A stretch of DNA of 64,000 nt, from the NCBI RefSeq assembly GCF_001570605.1, contig NZ_BBXG01000002.1, forward strand, positions 526,922 through 590,921. Direction: 5' to 3'. This document shows, piece after piece, positions 38,205-46,590 of the stretch (within the stretch, counting starts at the first letter, position 1; the number at the start of each line of letters is the position of its first letter). Source of the DNA: Herbidospora cretacea (GTDB lineage: Bacteria > Actinomycetota > Actinomycetes > Streptosporangiales > Streptosporangiaceae). Both the position numbers and the translations under genes were made by a program. The notes under the pieces were generated by a model that was not told the DNA's origin, made no database searches, and saw nothing but the letters and a program-made list of their open reading frames with translations.

Positions 38205-39109
38205 CCGTTCATCGCACGGCGCATCAGGGCGTCGAGCTGGTTCGGCCGGTCGGCGACCGCGTCGATGACGGACATCGCCTCCTGGGCGGAGGACACCACG
38301 TGGACATCCGGGCGGGCGGCGATCTCCCGCCCCCAGGTCGTGTGTGTGGCGACGCCCCTCATGAGGACGACCGGGCGGCCGTGTTCGACTGCTTTCCTGG
38401 CCTGGATCCGGGTGCCGCTGCGCTCTCCCGCCTCCACGATCACGGTCGCGAGGGCGTATCCCGACATCGTGCCGTTGCGGATGGGGAAACTCGTCTTGGA
38501 TGCGCCCTGGCCTGGCCAGAACTGTGAGAACACCGCGCCCTTCGTGGCGATCTCCCGTTGGAGCGCGGCGTTCTCAGGGGGGTAGTAACGGTCGACACCG
38601 GTCCCGATGACGGCGACCGTGCGCCCACCGGCGCGCAGGGCGCTGGTGTGGGCGGTGGTGTCGACCCCCGCCGCCAGCCCGGAGACGACCGTCAGACCGC
38701 GGTGTGCCAGCGCGGTGGCGATGTCGGCCGCCACACGCCGTCCGAAGTCCGAGACCTCGCGTGAGCCGACCACGGCGACACCCTGATCGGCGGGCACCAC
38801 CTGCCCTTGGGCGAAGAGCAGCGCGGGTCGGTCGAAGGCGTCGCGCAGGCAGTGGGGATAGCGCTCCTCGCCCATGGTGAGCACGTGGACGCCTGCCGTC
38901 TCCCACGCCTCGACCTCGAGCCGCGCCGATTCGAGCGCGTCGTCGAAAGGGTCGCCGAACAGGTCGGCCGGGAGCCGCTCCCGCAACAGGGCCAGGGCCG
39001 AGGGTTCCTCGGTGAGGCGCTGAACGAGGTCGTGGTGGCTGCGCTCGCCGGGGTTCAGGCGAAGGAGCGCCACCAGCGCGGCGCGTTCGCTGTCGTCCCA
39101 ACCAGGCAT
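38201..39109 (-). CDS. DprA/Smf-like Rossmann (SLOG) protein, ShosA-like
   Basis: The 302-residue protein has the DprA/SMF nucleotide/ssDNA-binding fold: 'VAVVGSREVSDFGRRVA' (111-), 'VVSGLAAGVDTTAH' (141-154), 'GTGVDRYYPPEN' (169-180) and 'FPIRNGTMSGYALATVIVEA' (208-227) with 'SGTRIQARKAVEHGR'. An N-terminal helical segment is present, but the C-terminal winged-helix of housekeeping DprA is absent. None of the usual chromosomal dprA neighbours (rnhB, topA, yifB/comM) are adjacent; it is coupled to a PRTase instead. It is therefore probably not the transformation DprA but the antitoxin or sensor of a two-gene conflict system. Confidence 0.85.
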   Translation of the reverse strand: MPGWDDSERAALVALLRLNPGERSHHDLVQRLTEEPSALALLRERLPADLFGDPFDDALESARLEVEAWETAGVHVLTMGEERYPHCLRDAFDRPALLFAQGQVVPADQGVAVVGSREVSDFGRRVAADIATALAHRGLTVVSGLAAGVDTTAHTSALRAGGRTVAVIGTGVDRYYPPENAALQREIATKGAVFSQFWPGQGASKTSFPIRNGTMSGYALATVIVEAGERSGTRIQARKAVEHGRPVVLMRGVATHTTWGREIAARPDVHVVSSAQEAMSVIDAVADRPNQLDALMRRAMNG

Positions 39110-39167
39110 GAGGCCAGCATAAAGGTCCGGGCCTTTCCGGCTGGTCCGAACTGGTGAGCGGATGAGG

Positions 39168-39584
39168 CTAGCCGGAGTGTCCTCCGTGCTCTGCCACCTC
39201 GACATGGCCGCCGAGCCGCGGGATGAGCCCGGTCAGCTCCTTCTCCGGGCCGACGACGACCCAGCGCGTGCCGACCAGGTACGTCCCGCCGTAGGCCTGG
39301 GCGCCCTTCAGCCAGTCGGTCTGGTTCTGGTCGCCCTTGAAGGTCAGCACCACCGAGCGGTAGCTCGGGGCGGTGCACATCGCCTGGCGCATGTCCGGCT
39401 GCTGGCCCTGGATCTCGGGGGTGCAGCCGATGACGCCGGTGATCTCCTCCAGGGTGTGGGTGGGGGCGGTGGCGTGGTGGCCGGTGGCCTGGGACTCAGC
39501 GCCCCCGATCGCCCACCAGATCACGGGGATCGCCGCCAGCGCGAGGATCGGCAGCGTCCAGCGTCTGGTCACGACTAGAGACAT
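39168..39584 (-). CDS. Secreted or membrane-anchored hypothetical protein downstream of CopD/CtaG
   Basis: The 138-residue protein has a short basic N-terminus and one hydrophobic segment (about 9-27, 'WTLPILALAAIPVIWWAI'). A soluble domain follows with two Cys ('VIGCTPEI', 'AMCTAPSY') that may form a disulfide, and it ends in a His/Gly tail ('AEHGGHSG'). I do not recognise the family. Its first 89 bp overlap the 3' end of the CopD/CtaG gene in another frame, so the two are an operon. A role in copper handling is a positional guess. Confidence 0.7.
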   Translation of the reverse strand: MSLVVTRRWTLPILALAAIPVIWWAIGGAESQATGHHATAPTHTLEEITGVIGCTPEIQGQQPDMRQAMCTAPSYRSVVLTFKGDQNQTDWLKGAQAYGGTYLVGTRWVVVGPEKELTGLIPRLGGHVEVAEHGGHSG

Positions 39585-41196
39585 GACCGTCCTCCTTCTT
39601 CGGTGAGAGTCGCGCCGTCGCCACCGCGACGGCCGCGATGGCGGCGTAGACCAGGGCGCCGAGCCACTGGTCGCCGGTGGGCAGCCAGGCGATGTCGTCG
39701 AGCTGGGCGTACCAGCCCGCGCCCTGGGCCGGGCCGTACAGCAGGTAGAGGGCGACCAGCGCCTGGGTGCCGGCCATCAACGGCCAGAGCCCCGAGCAGA
39801 TGGTCGTGTACGCCGCCACGGCCAGCCCCAGCAGCACGACCAGCCGGACGGCCAGCACCGTCTGCGAGAGCTCGAACAGCGGCGTGGTGAACAGCGCCAG
39901 GCAGGGGATCGTGGCGGTGACGAGGCCCAGCCAGGCCGGTGGCCGCCACGGCCGCCAGGCCATGGCCAGCAGCGCCGGGACCAGCGCCCCCACGATCGCC
40001 CACTGGATGAGCTGGACGGAGACGAGCGCGCGGGCGTACGTCCCCAGGCCGCCCACGGTCGCGTAGGCGAACAGGGCCAGGCCGGTCGCCCACATCACCG
40101 GCCGCTGCCGGTCGGACCAGCGGAGATAGGCCGCGCAGGCGAGCGCGACGGCCAGCACCAGGATGGCGTCGGGCCGCCACTCGGTGAGGAAGCGGCCGGG
40201 GGCCATGATCGGCAGGTAGAAGCCGAGCGCCCCGTGGGACGGCGAGTCGCCGGGCGGCGGCGGGGTGCGGGAGAGCGCGACGGCCAGGCCCATCGTCGCG
40301 CCCATCAGGGCGAGCTCCCCGGCGGCCAGCTTCAGGAAGGGCGCCTTCGTGGTGGTGAGGGCCGCGATGGTGCGGGTCCGGTGGCGCACTCCGAACCACC
40401 CCAGTGCGACCACCGCGGCCAGCTTGAGGAGCACGAGGATCCCGTACTCGGACGTCCAGAGGAACTCCAGGCGGGCGAGCCGGACCGAGGCGTTCAGCAG
40501 GCCCGACAGGGCGACCGCGACGTAGCACCAGAGCGCCAGCGCGCTGAACCGCTCGACCGCCCTGACCGGGGCCGCGCGCATGAACGCCACCAGCCCGAAC
40601 AGCCCGCCGACCCACAGGGTGACCCCGGCGAGGTGGACGAGCAGGCTCGACACCGCGAAGTCGTGGTCGACCGCCGAGGCCGAATGTCCCGCGTAGGCGG
40701 GCGGCAGCACCGCGAGCACAGCCGCCACGAGCAGCACCCACGGCCGGTCCCGGAGGAAGAAGCTGAACAGGGTGATGGCCAGCGCCAGGACGTACACGAC
40801 CAGGAAGGCGAGCCCTTGGGGGACGTACAGGACGAAGGTCGAGAGCATCCCCGACCGCAGCGCCTCCGGCACCGGCGCGCCGACGAAGTCGGAGAGGGTC
40901 AGCAGCACGGTCGCCGCCGCGCTGCCCGCCCACGCCAGCGCCCACCGGGGGACGGCGCGGGCCAGGATGTCGCGGTCCTTCAGCAGGACGGCGGCGAGCA
41001 GCGACCCGACCGTGCCGACCGCGCAGAGGTCGTGGACCAGCCGCATGACCGGCAGGCCCCACGTGGTGAAGGCCCCCGGTGACGGGAGCCCCCGGATGGC
41101 GGGCAGGTCACGCGGCCCGCCGAGCGACTGGACGAGCACCAGCACACCCAGCCCCGCGGCCAGGGCCAGCGCGCACACGACAACGGGACGCCTCAC
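39496..41196 (-). CDS. CopD/CtaG-type copper membrane protein (cytochrome c oxidase assembly)
   Basis: The 566-residue protein fuses two membrane domains. An N-terminal CopD-like region has about eight helices ('RLVHDLCAVGTVGSLLAAVL', 'SLLVHLAGVTLWVGGLFGLV'). A C-terminal CtaG/caa3_CtaG region (about 300-540) has 'YLRWSDRQRPVMWATGLALF', 'TTPLFELSQTVLAVRLVV' and 'LYLLYGPAQGAGWYAQLDD'. This fusion is common in actinomycetes and supports copper uptake for oxidase assembly. The last 30 residues after 'RLSPKKEDGH' read like out-of-frame sequence of the overlapping gene, so the natural end may be unusual or reflect an indel. It uses a GTG start. Confidence 0.87.
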   Translation of the reverse strand: MRRPVVVCALALAAGLGVLVLVQSLGGPRDLPAIRGLPSPGAFTTWGLPVMRLVHDLCAVGTVGSLLAAVLLKDRDILARAVPRWALAWAGSAAATVLLTLSDFVGAPVPEALRSGMLSTFVLYVPQGLAFLVVYVLALAITLFSFFLRDRPWVLLVAAVLAVLPPAYAGHSASAVDHDFAVSSLLVHLAGVTLWVGGLFGLVAFMRAAPVRAVERFSALALWCYVAVALSGLLNASVRLARLEFLWTSEYGILVLLKLAAVVALGWFGVRHRTRTIAALTTTKAPFLKLAAGELALMGATMGLAVALSRTPPPPGDSPSHGALGFYLPIMAPGRFLTEWRPDAILVLAVALACAAYLRWSDRQRPVMWATGLALFAYATVGGLGTYARALVSVQLIQWAIVGALVPALLAMAWRPWRPPAWLGLVTATIPCLALFTTPLFELSQTVLAVRLVVLLGLAVAAYTTICSGLWPLMAGTQALVALYLLYGPAQGAGWYAQLDDIAWLPTGDQWLGALVYAAIAAVAVATARLSPKKEDGHVSSRDQTLDAADPRAGGDPRDLVGDRGR

Positions 41197-41308
41197 GCCC
41201 GGAGATACGCCGCGCGGCGCGACCGGGTTCGGCCCGAAAGCGGCGCCGGTCCGATTTCCTCTCCGTCAGTTCATTGAGCTGCGCTTTTCCGCCACGCACA
41301 GTAGATGC

Positions 41309-41542
41309 ATGGTGACCTCTTACCGTGACGTCGTCGACCGCATCTACACCCTGGCCCGGTTACATGCGCTGTCGGTCAGATGGCGCGAAACGACCACGTC
41401 GAGTCGCCTACTCTTGCTCTACGACGGAACCGAGGTGGTCGTGGGGCGCTCGATAGTGCCGATACGGAACATCACCAGAGCGGCTCTTGACGACGTAGAA
41501 CACGATCTGGAACACGTCTTCGGAAGGGGCTGGTTGCGGTGA
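41309..41542 (+). CDS. Small conserved-type hypothetical protein (first of a coupled pair)
   Basis: The 77-residue alpha/beta protein starts 'MVTSYRDVVDRIYTLARLHAL' and has 'LLLYDGTEVVVGRSIVPI' and 'DDVEHDLEHVFGRGWLR'. No known domain is recognised. The frame is open far upstream, but the ATG at 41309 gives a sensible compact protein; there is no strong Shine-Dalgarno. Its stop overlaps the next gene's GTG by 4 bp, so the two small genes are translationally coupled. Confidence 0.72.
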   Translation: MVTSYRDVVDRIYTLARLHALSVRWRETTTSSRLLLLYDGTEVVVGRSIVPIRNITRAALDDVEHDLEHVFGRGWLR

Positions 41543-41865
41543 CCACCGCTGGCCACCGGCTGACCGTCAGGGTCAGCAGGGAACGCGCACTCGACCGTGA
41601 CGCCGAGGTCTGGTACGCCCGCCCGGTGGACGCCCCCATCCGCTCGGGCGTGTCGGCCGAGACCCTGACCGAGCTCCGCGAGGCCGTCGACGGCGTCAAG
41701 CACTTCATCCTCGACGTGTCCGCCGACACCCCGGTCGAGGTCGTCTACCACTACGACCTCCCGGGCGTCTCGCCCGAGGTCTGGCAGGCCCACCGCGAGC
41801 TCCTCGCCCACCTCGACAAGGCGGGCCTGTCGGCCGCCGACCGGGCGGCGCTGCTCGCGGGGTGA
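41539..41865 (+). CDS. Small hypothetical protein (second of a coupled pair)
   Basis: The 108-residue soluble protein has a beta-rich first half ('HRLTVRVSRERALDRDAEVW') and a C-terminal helical part ('LDKAGLSAADRAALLAG'). GTG overlaps the previous stop (GTGA). I do not recognise the family. The pair looks like a small regulator or toxin-antitoxin-sized operon, but there is no motif evidence for that. It stops four bases before the stop of the convergent homocysteine methyltransferase. Confidence 0.72.
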   Translation: MTTAGHRLTVRVSRERALDRDAEVWYARPVDAPIRSGVSAETLTELREAVDGVKHFILDVSADTPVEVVYHYDLPGVSPEVWQAHRELLAHLDKAGLSAADRAALLAG

Positions 41866-41869
41866 CGCC

Positions 41870-42688
41870 TCAGCGTTGTTTCACGTGAAGCATGATTGCC
41901 GTGATCTGCTCGGGTTTGGTGCGGCAGCAGCCGCCCACGTGGGTCGCCCCGGCCCAGTCGGCGACCGGGAAGTCGTTGCCGACGCCCTCCCACGTCCGCT
42001 CCTGGGCGTTCCAGGTCTCGCCCGAGTTCGGGTAGACCACTCGCGCGCCCAGAGAGATCAGGTTGGCGATGTAGGCCGGATTGGTGCAGTTGGCCCCCAC
42101 CGGGACGTCGATCTGGGCGGCGGCCTCGGCGAAGGGGGTGCCGTCGCTGATCGAGTGGTCGTCGCGGCAGGAGAAGCTGATCCAGCCGTCGGCCCCGGTC
42201 TCGTGGAACAGGCGCAGCAGGGCCCTGGCCTCGGGCAGCGAGGGGATCGTCTCGGCCACCACCAGGTCGGCGCCCGCCCCGGCCAGCAGGTGGAAACGGT
42301 CGCGGTGCCAGGCGTAGAGGTCGTCTTCGGTCAGGCCGCCGTATTCGCCGGTGTACTCCTGGCCGTCGGCCAGGAAGGCGCCGTAGGGCCCGACGCTGGC
42401 CGCGACCAGCCCGGCGCCGTGTTCGTCGCGGGCCTGCCGGGCCAGTTCGACCGACGACGCGATCAGACCGGCGGCGTCGAGGGCCGACAGGCCGCGCCGG
42501 GTGAAGCCCTCGATCGTCGCCTGGTAGCTGGCCGTGGTCGCAACGTCGGCGCCGGCCTCGAAGAAGTCGAGGTGGGCCCGCCGGATCACGCCCGGGTCGT
42601 CGGAGAGGAGCCGGGCCGACCAGAGGTCGTCGCTCAGGTCGCAGCCGAGGGTCTCCAGGTGGGTGGCCAGACCGCCGTCGAGGATCAT
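41870..42688 (-). CDS. mmuM: Homocysteine S-methyltransferase (MmuM-like)
   Basis: The 272-residue Pfam S-methyl_trans barrel has 'ILDGGLATHLETLG' and 'GADVATTASYQATIEGF'. Zinc-binding Cys are in 'VGANCTNP' and the pair in 'VGGCCRTKPEQI'. It transfers a methyl group from S-methylmethionine (or AdoMet) to homocysteine. It overlaps the upstream acetyltransferase by 4 bp (ATGA) and is the last gene of a three-gene operon. Together with metH at 31 kb it gives a second, B12-independent route to methionine. Confidence 0.92.
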   Translation of the reverse strand: MILDGGLATHLETLGCDLSDDLWSARLLSDDPGVIRRAHLDFFEAGADVATTASYQATIEGFTRRGLSALDAAGLIASSVELARQARDEHGAGLVAASVGPYGAFLADGQEYTGEYGGLTEDDLYAWHRDRFHLLAGAGADLVVAETIPSLPEARALLRLFHETGADGWISFSCRDDHSISDGTPFAEAAAQIDVPVGANCTNPAYIANLISLGARVVYPNSGETWNAQERTWEGVGNDFPVADWAGATHVGGCCRTKPEQITAIMLHVKQR

Positions 42689-43488
42689 GCCAGCGCCTGC
42701 ATGACCGGGGCGTAGGTGCGGGAGAGGTCGGTGGTCATCGGCCTGCCGTGTTCCATGAGCGTGGTGCTGAAAGCGGGGGACAGGCCGTGGTCGCGGGCCC
42801 ACCGCTCGGCGGCCGGCAGGAAGGCCTCGACCCGGATCGGGCCGGTCACGTCGGCGGCCAGGTCGTCGAGCAGGTCACGCGCGTCGGCGTCCGACCCGGC
42901 CACGAGCGGGCCGAGGATGGTCACGTGGCCGTTGTGCCACGCGCCGCCGAAGCCGCCCTCGGTCACCCGGAAGCTCTCGGAGAAGCCGGGCAGCCGGGCG
43001 AACAGCTCGGTGCGGGGCGCGCCGTAGACCTCCTCGTCGAGCTTGGTCACCGCGGCGATGTCGGTCACTCTCTCGGTACGGCCGGACGCCGCCACCCCGA
43101 CCGGGTCTCCGGCGTAGACCTGGCAGGTGCCGGTCGCGCGGAAGCCGAGGCGTTCGTACAGGGGACGGCCGAAGGGCGTGGCGGTGAGGGTGGCCGTGTC
43201 GGTGCCCGCGACGTCGAGGGCGTGGCGCATCAGGCGACCGCCGAGGCCCTGGCGTTCGTAGCGGTTCGCCACCAGCATCATGCTGATCGCGGTCACGCGG
43301 GTGCCGAACCGGACGAGGGCCACCGTCGCCGCGAGGCCGTCTCCGTCGGGGGCGTCGATGCCGTGGACCTCGCCGATCTCGTAGAGGAGACGGCACTTCT
43401 CCCGTTCGGGGGTCCACGCGCGGTCGACGGCGAGGGCGAGGAAGTCGTCGAGACGGTCGACGCCGAGCCGGTGAATGGAAAACGTCAT
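42685..43488 (-). CDS. GNAT-family N-acetyltransferase (two-domain type)
   Basis: The 267-residue protein has an N-terminal GNAT domain with the acetyl-CoA loop 'MLVANRYERQGLGGRLMRHA' and 'PFGRPLYERLGFRATGTCQV'. A second acetyltransferase-like half follows ('VTILGPLVAGSDADARDLLD'), as in DUF4081/GNAT_fam proteins of actinomycetes. The substrate is unknown. It is coupled by ATGA overlaps to a GNAT gene upstream and the homocysteine methyltransferase downstream. Confidence 0.88.
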   Translation of the reverse strand: MTFSIHRLGVDRLDDFLALAVDRAWTPEREKCRLLYEIGEVHGIDAPDGDGLAATVALVRFGTRVTAISMMLVANRYERQGLGGRLMRHALDVAGTDTATLTATPFGRPLYERLGFRATGTCQVYAGDPVGVAASGRTERVTDIAAVTKLDEEVYGAPRTELFARLPGFSESFRVTEGGFGGAWHNGHVTILGPLVAGSDADARDLLDDLAADVTGPIRVEAFLPAAERWARDHGLSPAFSTTLMEHGRPMTTDLSRTYAPVMQALA

Positions 43489-43940
43489 TCATCAATCAAT
43501 CGGTCGAAACGGACGCGGTCTGCACCCGGGCCATCGTAGTCGTCGATCGGCTCGCTCACGCTGAAGCCCATCGCCTTGTGAAAGGCGATCGACCTCGTGT
43601 TGCGCGGCGAGGTGATCGCGGCCACGCGGGTGCGGCCGGCCGAGTGGACCAGGGAGAAGAACCGGCGGTAGAGCTCGCGGCCCACGCCGCTGCGCCGGAA
43701 GGTGGGGGAGACGCCCACATAGTGGATGTACGCGAGGTCGTGCTGTCCCTGGGAGAGGAAGCCGACGAGGAAGGCCACGAGGTGGCCGTGGGCGTACACG
43801 ACGAAGCTGGTGTTGTGGAAGTGGTCGAGGAACAGGCGCGTCAGCCCGCCCTGGACCGGCGCGCCCCACCAGTCGTCGACGACCGCCTTGATGGCGTCGT
43901 AGTCGGAGGGCTTCGCCGGGCGAACCTCTATCTCGGACAC
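43485..43940 (-). CDS. GNAT-family N-acetyltransferase
   Basis: The 151-residue single-domain GNAT has 'IEVRPAKPSDYDAIKAVVDD', the acetyl-CoA motif 'VGVSPTFRRSGVGRELYRRF' and 'SPRNTRSIAFHKAMGF'. It is the first gene of the GNAT-GNAT-mmuM operon. Its GTG start is only 18 bp from the divergent acetyltransferase's ATG, so its mRNA is probably leaderless or the promoters overlap the coding ends. The substrate is unknown. Confidence 0.9.
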   Translation of the reverse strand: MSEIEVRPAKPSDYDAIKAVVDDWWGAPVQGGLTRLFLDHFHNTSFVVYAHGHLVAFLVGFLSQGQHDLAYIHYVGVSPTFRRSGVGRELYRRFFSLVHSAGRTRVAAITSPRNTRSIAFHKAMGFSVSEPIDDYDGPGADRVRFDRLIDE

Positions 43941-43958
43941 CAGCCTATTGTGGGCCGC

Positions 43959-44684
43959 ATGCGACAGATCAGGGCCAACGATCTCGGGGTGCCGGCGATC
44001 AGCTTCGTCGAGGGGGTCCGCGACGGCCGCCCGTGGGCCGACTACCTTGAGGTGATCGGCCCCGGCGCCATCGAGGTGATCATGGCGCAGCTCCAGGGCT
44101 GGGCGGTCTCAACCGACGTCGACCTCGGCCACGACCTGGTCGCGCGCGGCGCCCGCAGACTCCGGCACGCCCACTCCATGTACGCCGACCTCACGGCCCT
44201 CCCCTCCGCCCCCAGCGCCCCGCCCGAAGGGGTGCGCTTCACCCCGGTCGACCGCTCGCCCGAGGACATCTATCCGGCCATGAGCGCGGCCTACCCGCCC
44301 GGCCACGTCGACCACCACGCGCGCGACCGCGACCACGCCATCGCGACCGAGGTGGTCCCCCTCCTCGACGGCACCCTGGTCGGCCCGCTGATGCCGTGCA
44401 GCGCGCTGGCCGTGAACGACGCGGGCGCGGTCGTCGCGGGGGTTCTCGTGAACGACTTCAAGTCCGTCCCGTGGGTGACCGAGGTCTTCCGCCACCCCGC
44501 CCTGTCGGTCCCGGGCACCGGCGGGCGGCTGCTGCGTCACGTGCAGCTGCGGGCCGCCGCCGACGGGCTCGACCGGCTGGGGCTGGCCGTCAGCGACGGC
44601 AACCCGGCTCAGCGGGTCTACAGCCGGCTTGGGTTCGCCGTCACCCACACCTCGTTCACCGTGGTGATCGGAGAAACTCCGTGA
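43959..44684 (+). CDS. GNAT-family N-acetyltransferase
   Basis: The 241-residue protein has a C-terminal GNAT domain: 'VVAGVLVNDFKSVPWVTEVF', 'GTGGRLLRHVQLRAAADGL' and 'LAVSDGNPAQRVYSRLGF'. The N-terminal half ('YLEVIGPGAIEVIMAQLQGW') is helical and unrecognised. ATG 43959 is the first start after the very short divergent region; there is no Shine-Dalgarno, and TATTGT 13 bp upstream could be a -10 for a leaderless transcript. The 3' end overlaps the convergent hydrolase by 29 bp. Confidence 0.85.
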   Translation: MRQIRANDLGVPAISFVEGVRDGRPWADYLEVIGPGAIEVIMAQLQGWAVSTDVDLGHDLVARGARRLRHAHSMYADLTALPSAPSAPPEGVRFTPVDRSPEDIYPAMSAAYPPGHVDHHARDRDHAIATEVVPLLDGTLVGPLMPCSALAVNDAGAVVAGVLVNDFKSVPWVTEVFRHPALSVPGTGGRLLRHVQLRAAADGLDRLGLAVSDGNPAQRVYSRLGFAVTHTSFTVVIGETP

Positions 44685-45768
44685 GCGCCTTCTCGTAGAG
44701 GTCCCGGTCGACGTTCCACGACCCGGTGTGGCCGCCGCCCTTGGTCTCCACGAGCGTGGTGATGTCGGGCCGCGCGGCGGCGAACGCCCGCGCCCGGTCG
44801 ACCGGCACGGTCGCGTCGTCGTGGTCGACGAAGATCAGAATCGGCACGTCGAACTCGGCGGCGTGCTCGACGTGGTCGAGGTCGTCGAAGCTCAGCCCGG
44901 TCCGCCCCATGATCACCCACTGGCCGACCGTGGTGAGGAAACCGGGCACCCCCATCTGCCGCGCGCCCTCCGCGATCGGCGACCGCCAGTCGAGCACCGG
45001 GCTGTCGAGGATCAGCGCGGTGATCCCCGCGCCGGGGAGCCGTCTGGCCGCCACGGCGGAGATGCCGCCGCCCATCGACCAGCCGTAGAGGACGAACTTA
45101 CGCGCGCCCTGGGTGCGCGCGTAGTCCATGGCGGCCCGGACGTCCTCCCACTCGGTGTCGCCGAGGTGGAACCGGCCGTCGGGGCTCGCCGGAGCGCCCT
45201 CGTCGTTGCGGTAGGTGATCGCGAGCACCGGGTGGCCGAGCTCGCGCAGCGTGGGGATCACGCGCAGGGCCTCGCCCCGGCTGCCGTTGCGGCCGTGGAC
45301 GGCGATCACCCACGTGTCGGAGGCGCCCTCGGTCCGCCAGGCCGGGAAGGCGCCCAGGGGTGAGGTCACCTCCACGTTCTCGTAGGGCACCCCGACGTCC
45401 CTGGGCGTCCCCTCGCTCCACAGTCCCCGGTCGAGATAGCCGAACACGCCCGGCCGCAGGTCGCCCCTGACGACCTTGTCGAGTTCGCGGGTGACCGTGC
45501 CGGCCCCGACCGAGATGGTCTCGCCGAGGACCACGTTGCCTCCCGGCCAGGTCAGGCCGTAGAAGCCGGGTGCGTCGGTGTCGAGGCCGCCTTTCAGCGT
45601 GATCCGTCCGTCGCCGACGGCGACGACCTCGATCGGGTAGTTCGACGTGTGGACGGGATCGATCACCAGGCCGGAGTAGTAGTACCCGGCGGCGCCCAGG
45701 GCGAGCGCCACGACGACGACCGTGGAGGTCGCGCCCAGCAGCGCGCGGCGTCGCCATTTTGTCGGCAT
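44656..45768 (-). CDS. Alpha/beta hydrolase with N-terminal membrane anchor
   Basis: The 370-residue protein has one N-terminal transmembrane segment (about 11-30, 'LLGATSTVVVVALALGAAGY'). The exposed alpha/beta-hydrolase domain has the nucleophile elbow 'VLYGWSMGGGISAV' (Ser), an acid in 'FVDHDDATVPV', and terminal His in 'KGGGHTGSWN'. This resembles Abhydrolase/BAAT-like secreted esterases. The substrate is unknown. It is divergent from a small methyltransferase, with 35 bp between starts. Confidence 0.9.
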   Translation of the reverse strand: MPTKWRRRALLGATSTVVVVALALGAAGYYYSGLVIDPVHTSNYPIEVVAVGDGRITLKGGLDTDAPGFYGLTWPGGNVVLGETISVGAGTVTRELDKVVRGDLRPGVFGYLDRGLWSEGTPRDVGVPYENVEVTSPLGAFPAWRTEGASDTWVIAVHGRNGSRGEALRVIPTLRELGHPVLAITYRNDEGAPASPDGRFHLGDTEWEDVRAAMDYARTQGARKFVLYGWSMGGGISAVAARRLPGAGITALILDSPVLDWRSPIAEGARQMGVPGFLTTVGQWVIMGRTGLSFDDLDHVEHAAEFDVPILIFVDHDDATVPVDRARAFAAARPDITTLVETKGGGHTGSWNVDRDLYEKALTEFLRSPR

Positions 45769-45803
45769 GGGTGCAATTTATACGTGGCTCTAGCATCGCT
45801 GAC

Positions 45804-46370
45804 ATGGAAAAGGACGAGACCAGAGCCTTCTTCGCCGCCCGCGCCACGACCTGGGACGACACGTTCCCCGACGACGGCCCGGTGTTCGCGGCGGCCATCG
45901 CCCGCCTGGAGCTGACCCCGGGATCGGTGGCCCTGGACGCGGGCTGCGGCACGGGCCGGGCGATGCCCCTGCTGCGCGGGTTCACCGACCGGGTCGTCGG
46001 CCTCGACCTGACGCCGGAGATGGCGCTCGTCGCCCGCGGGCGCGGTGCGGTGCTGATCGGGGACGCGGGAGAGCTGCCGTTCGCCGCCGCGACCGTCGAC
46101 GGCATCCTGGCCGCCGGGCTCATCGGCCATCTCGGCGAGCCCCGGGGGACGCTGCGGGAGTTCGCCCGGGTGGCCCGGCCCGGCGCCCGGCTCGCCCTGT
46201 TCCATCCCGTCGGCCGAGCCGTCCTGGCCGCCCGGCGCGGGCGCGAACTCTCCCCGGACGACATCCGCGCCGAGCCCCACCTCACCCCGCTGCTCCGGTC
46301 GGCGGGCTGGGAACCGGTCCACTTCCACGACGAGGACGATCACTATCTGGCCCTGGCACGCCTGGCCTGA
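45804..46370 (+). CDS. Class I SAM-dependent methyltransferase
   Basis: The 188-residue methyltransferase has motif I 'VALDAGCGTGRAMPLL', motif II 'VVGLDLTPEMALVARG', 'GDAGELPFAAATVDGILA' and post-motif 'LREFARVARPGARLALF' of the Methyltransf_11 type. No domain hints at the substrate. ATG 45804 gives the normal family start; the divergent region to the hydrolase is only 35 bp, so the transcript may be leaderless. Confidence 0.9.
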   Translation: MEKDETRAFFAARATTWDDTFPDDGPVFAAAIARLELTPGSVALDAGCGTGRAMPLLRGFTDRVVGLDLTPEMALVARGRGAVLIGDAGELPFAAATVDGILAAGLIGHLGEPRGTLREFARVARPGARLALFHPVGRAVLAARRGRELSPDDIRAEPHLTPLLRSAGWEPVHFHDEDDHYLALARLA

Positions 46371-46590
46371 ACGCCACAGCGACCTCGTCGGGGCGCGAGG
46401 CGGGAGCGGCCGGTTGGCGCCGGTTGCGGGGAGGGCCGGGGGCGGTGGGCGGTGCCGAGGTGGGCGGAGCCGTAACGGAGAAGCATCTGCGGCTCTATTG
46501 GTTGAATACTGCGGCTTTTGCAAGGTTGTTAACTGATGACTGTTGGCATATGCGAGGTAAACTGAGCGTCCCGGATGTGAGGAGTGCTCG

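Noticed and set aside
46371-46590. Molybdenum-cofactor riboswitch or other structured RNA upstream of modA
   Set aside because: No convincing conserved stem arrangement was seen. It appears to be an ordinary promoter region with a GC-rich part and a later AT-rich part.
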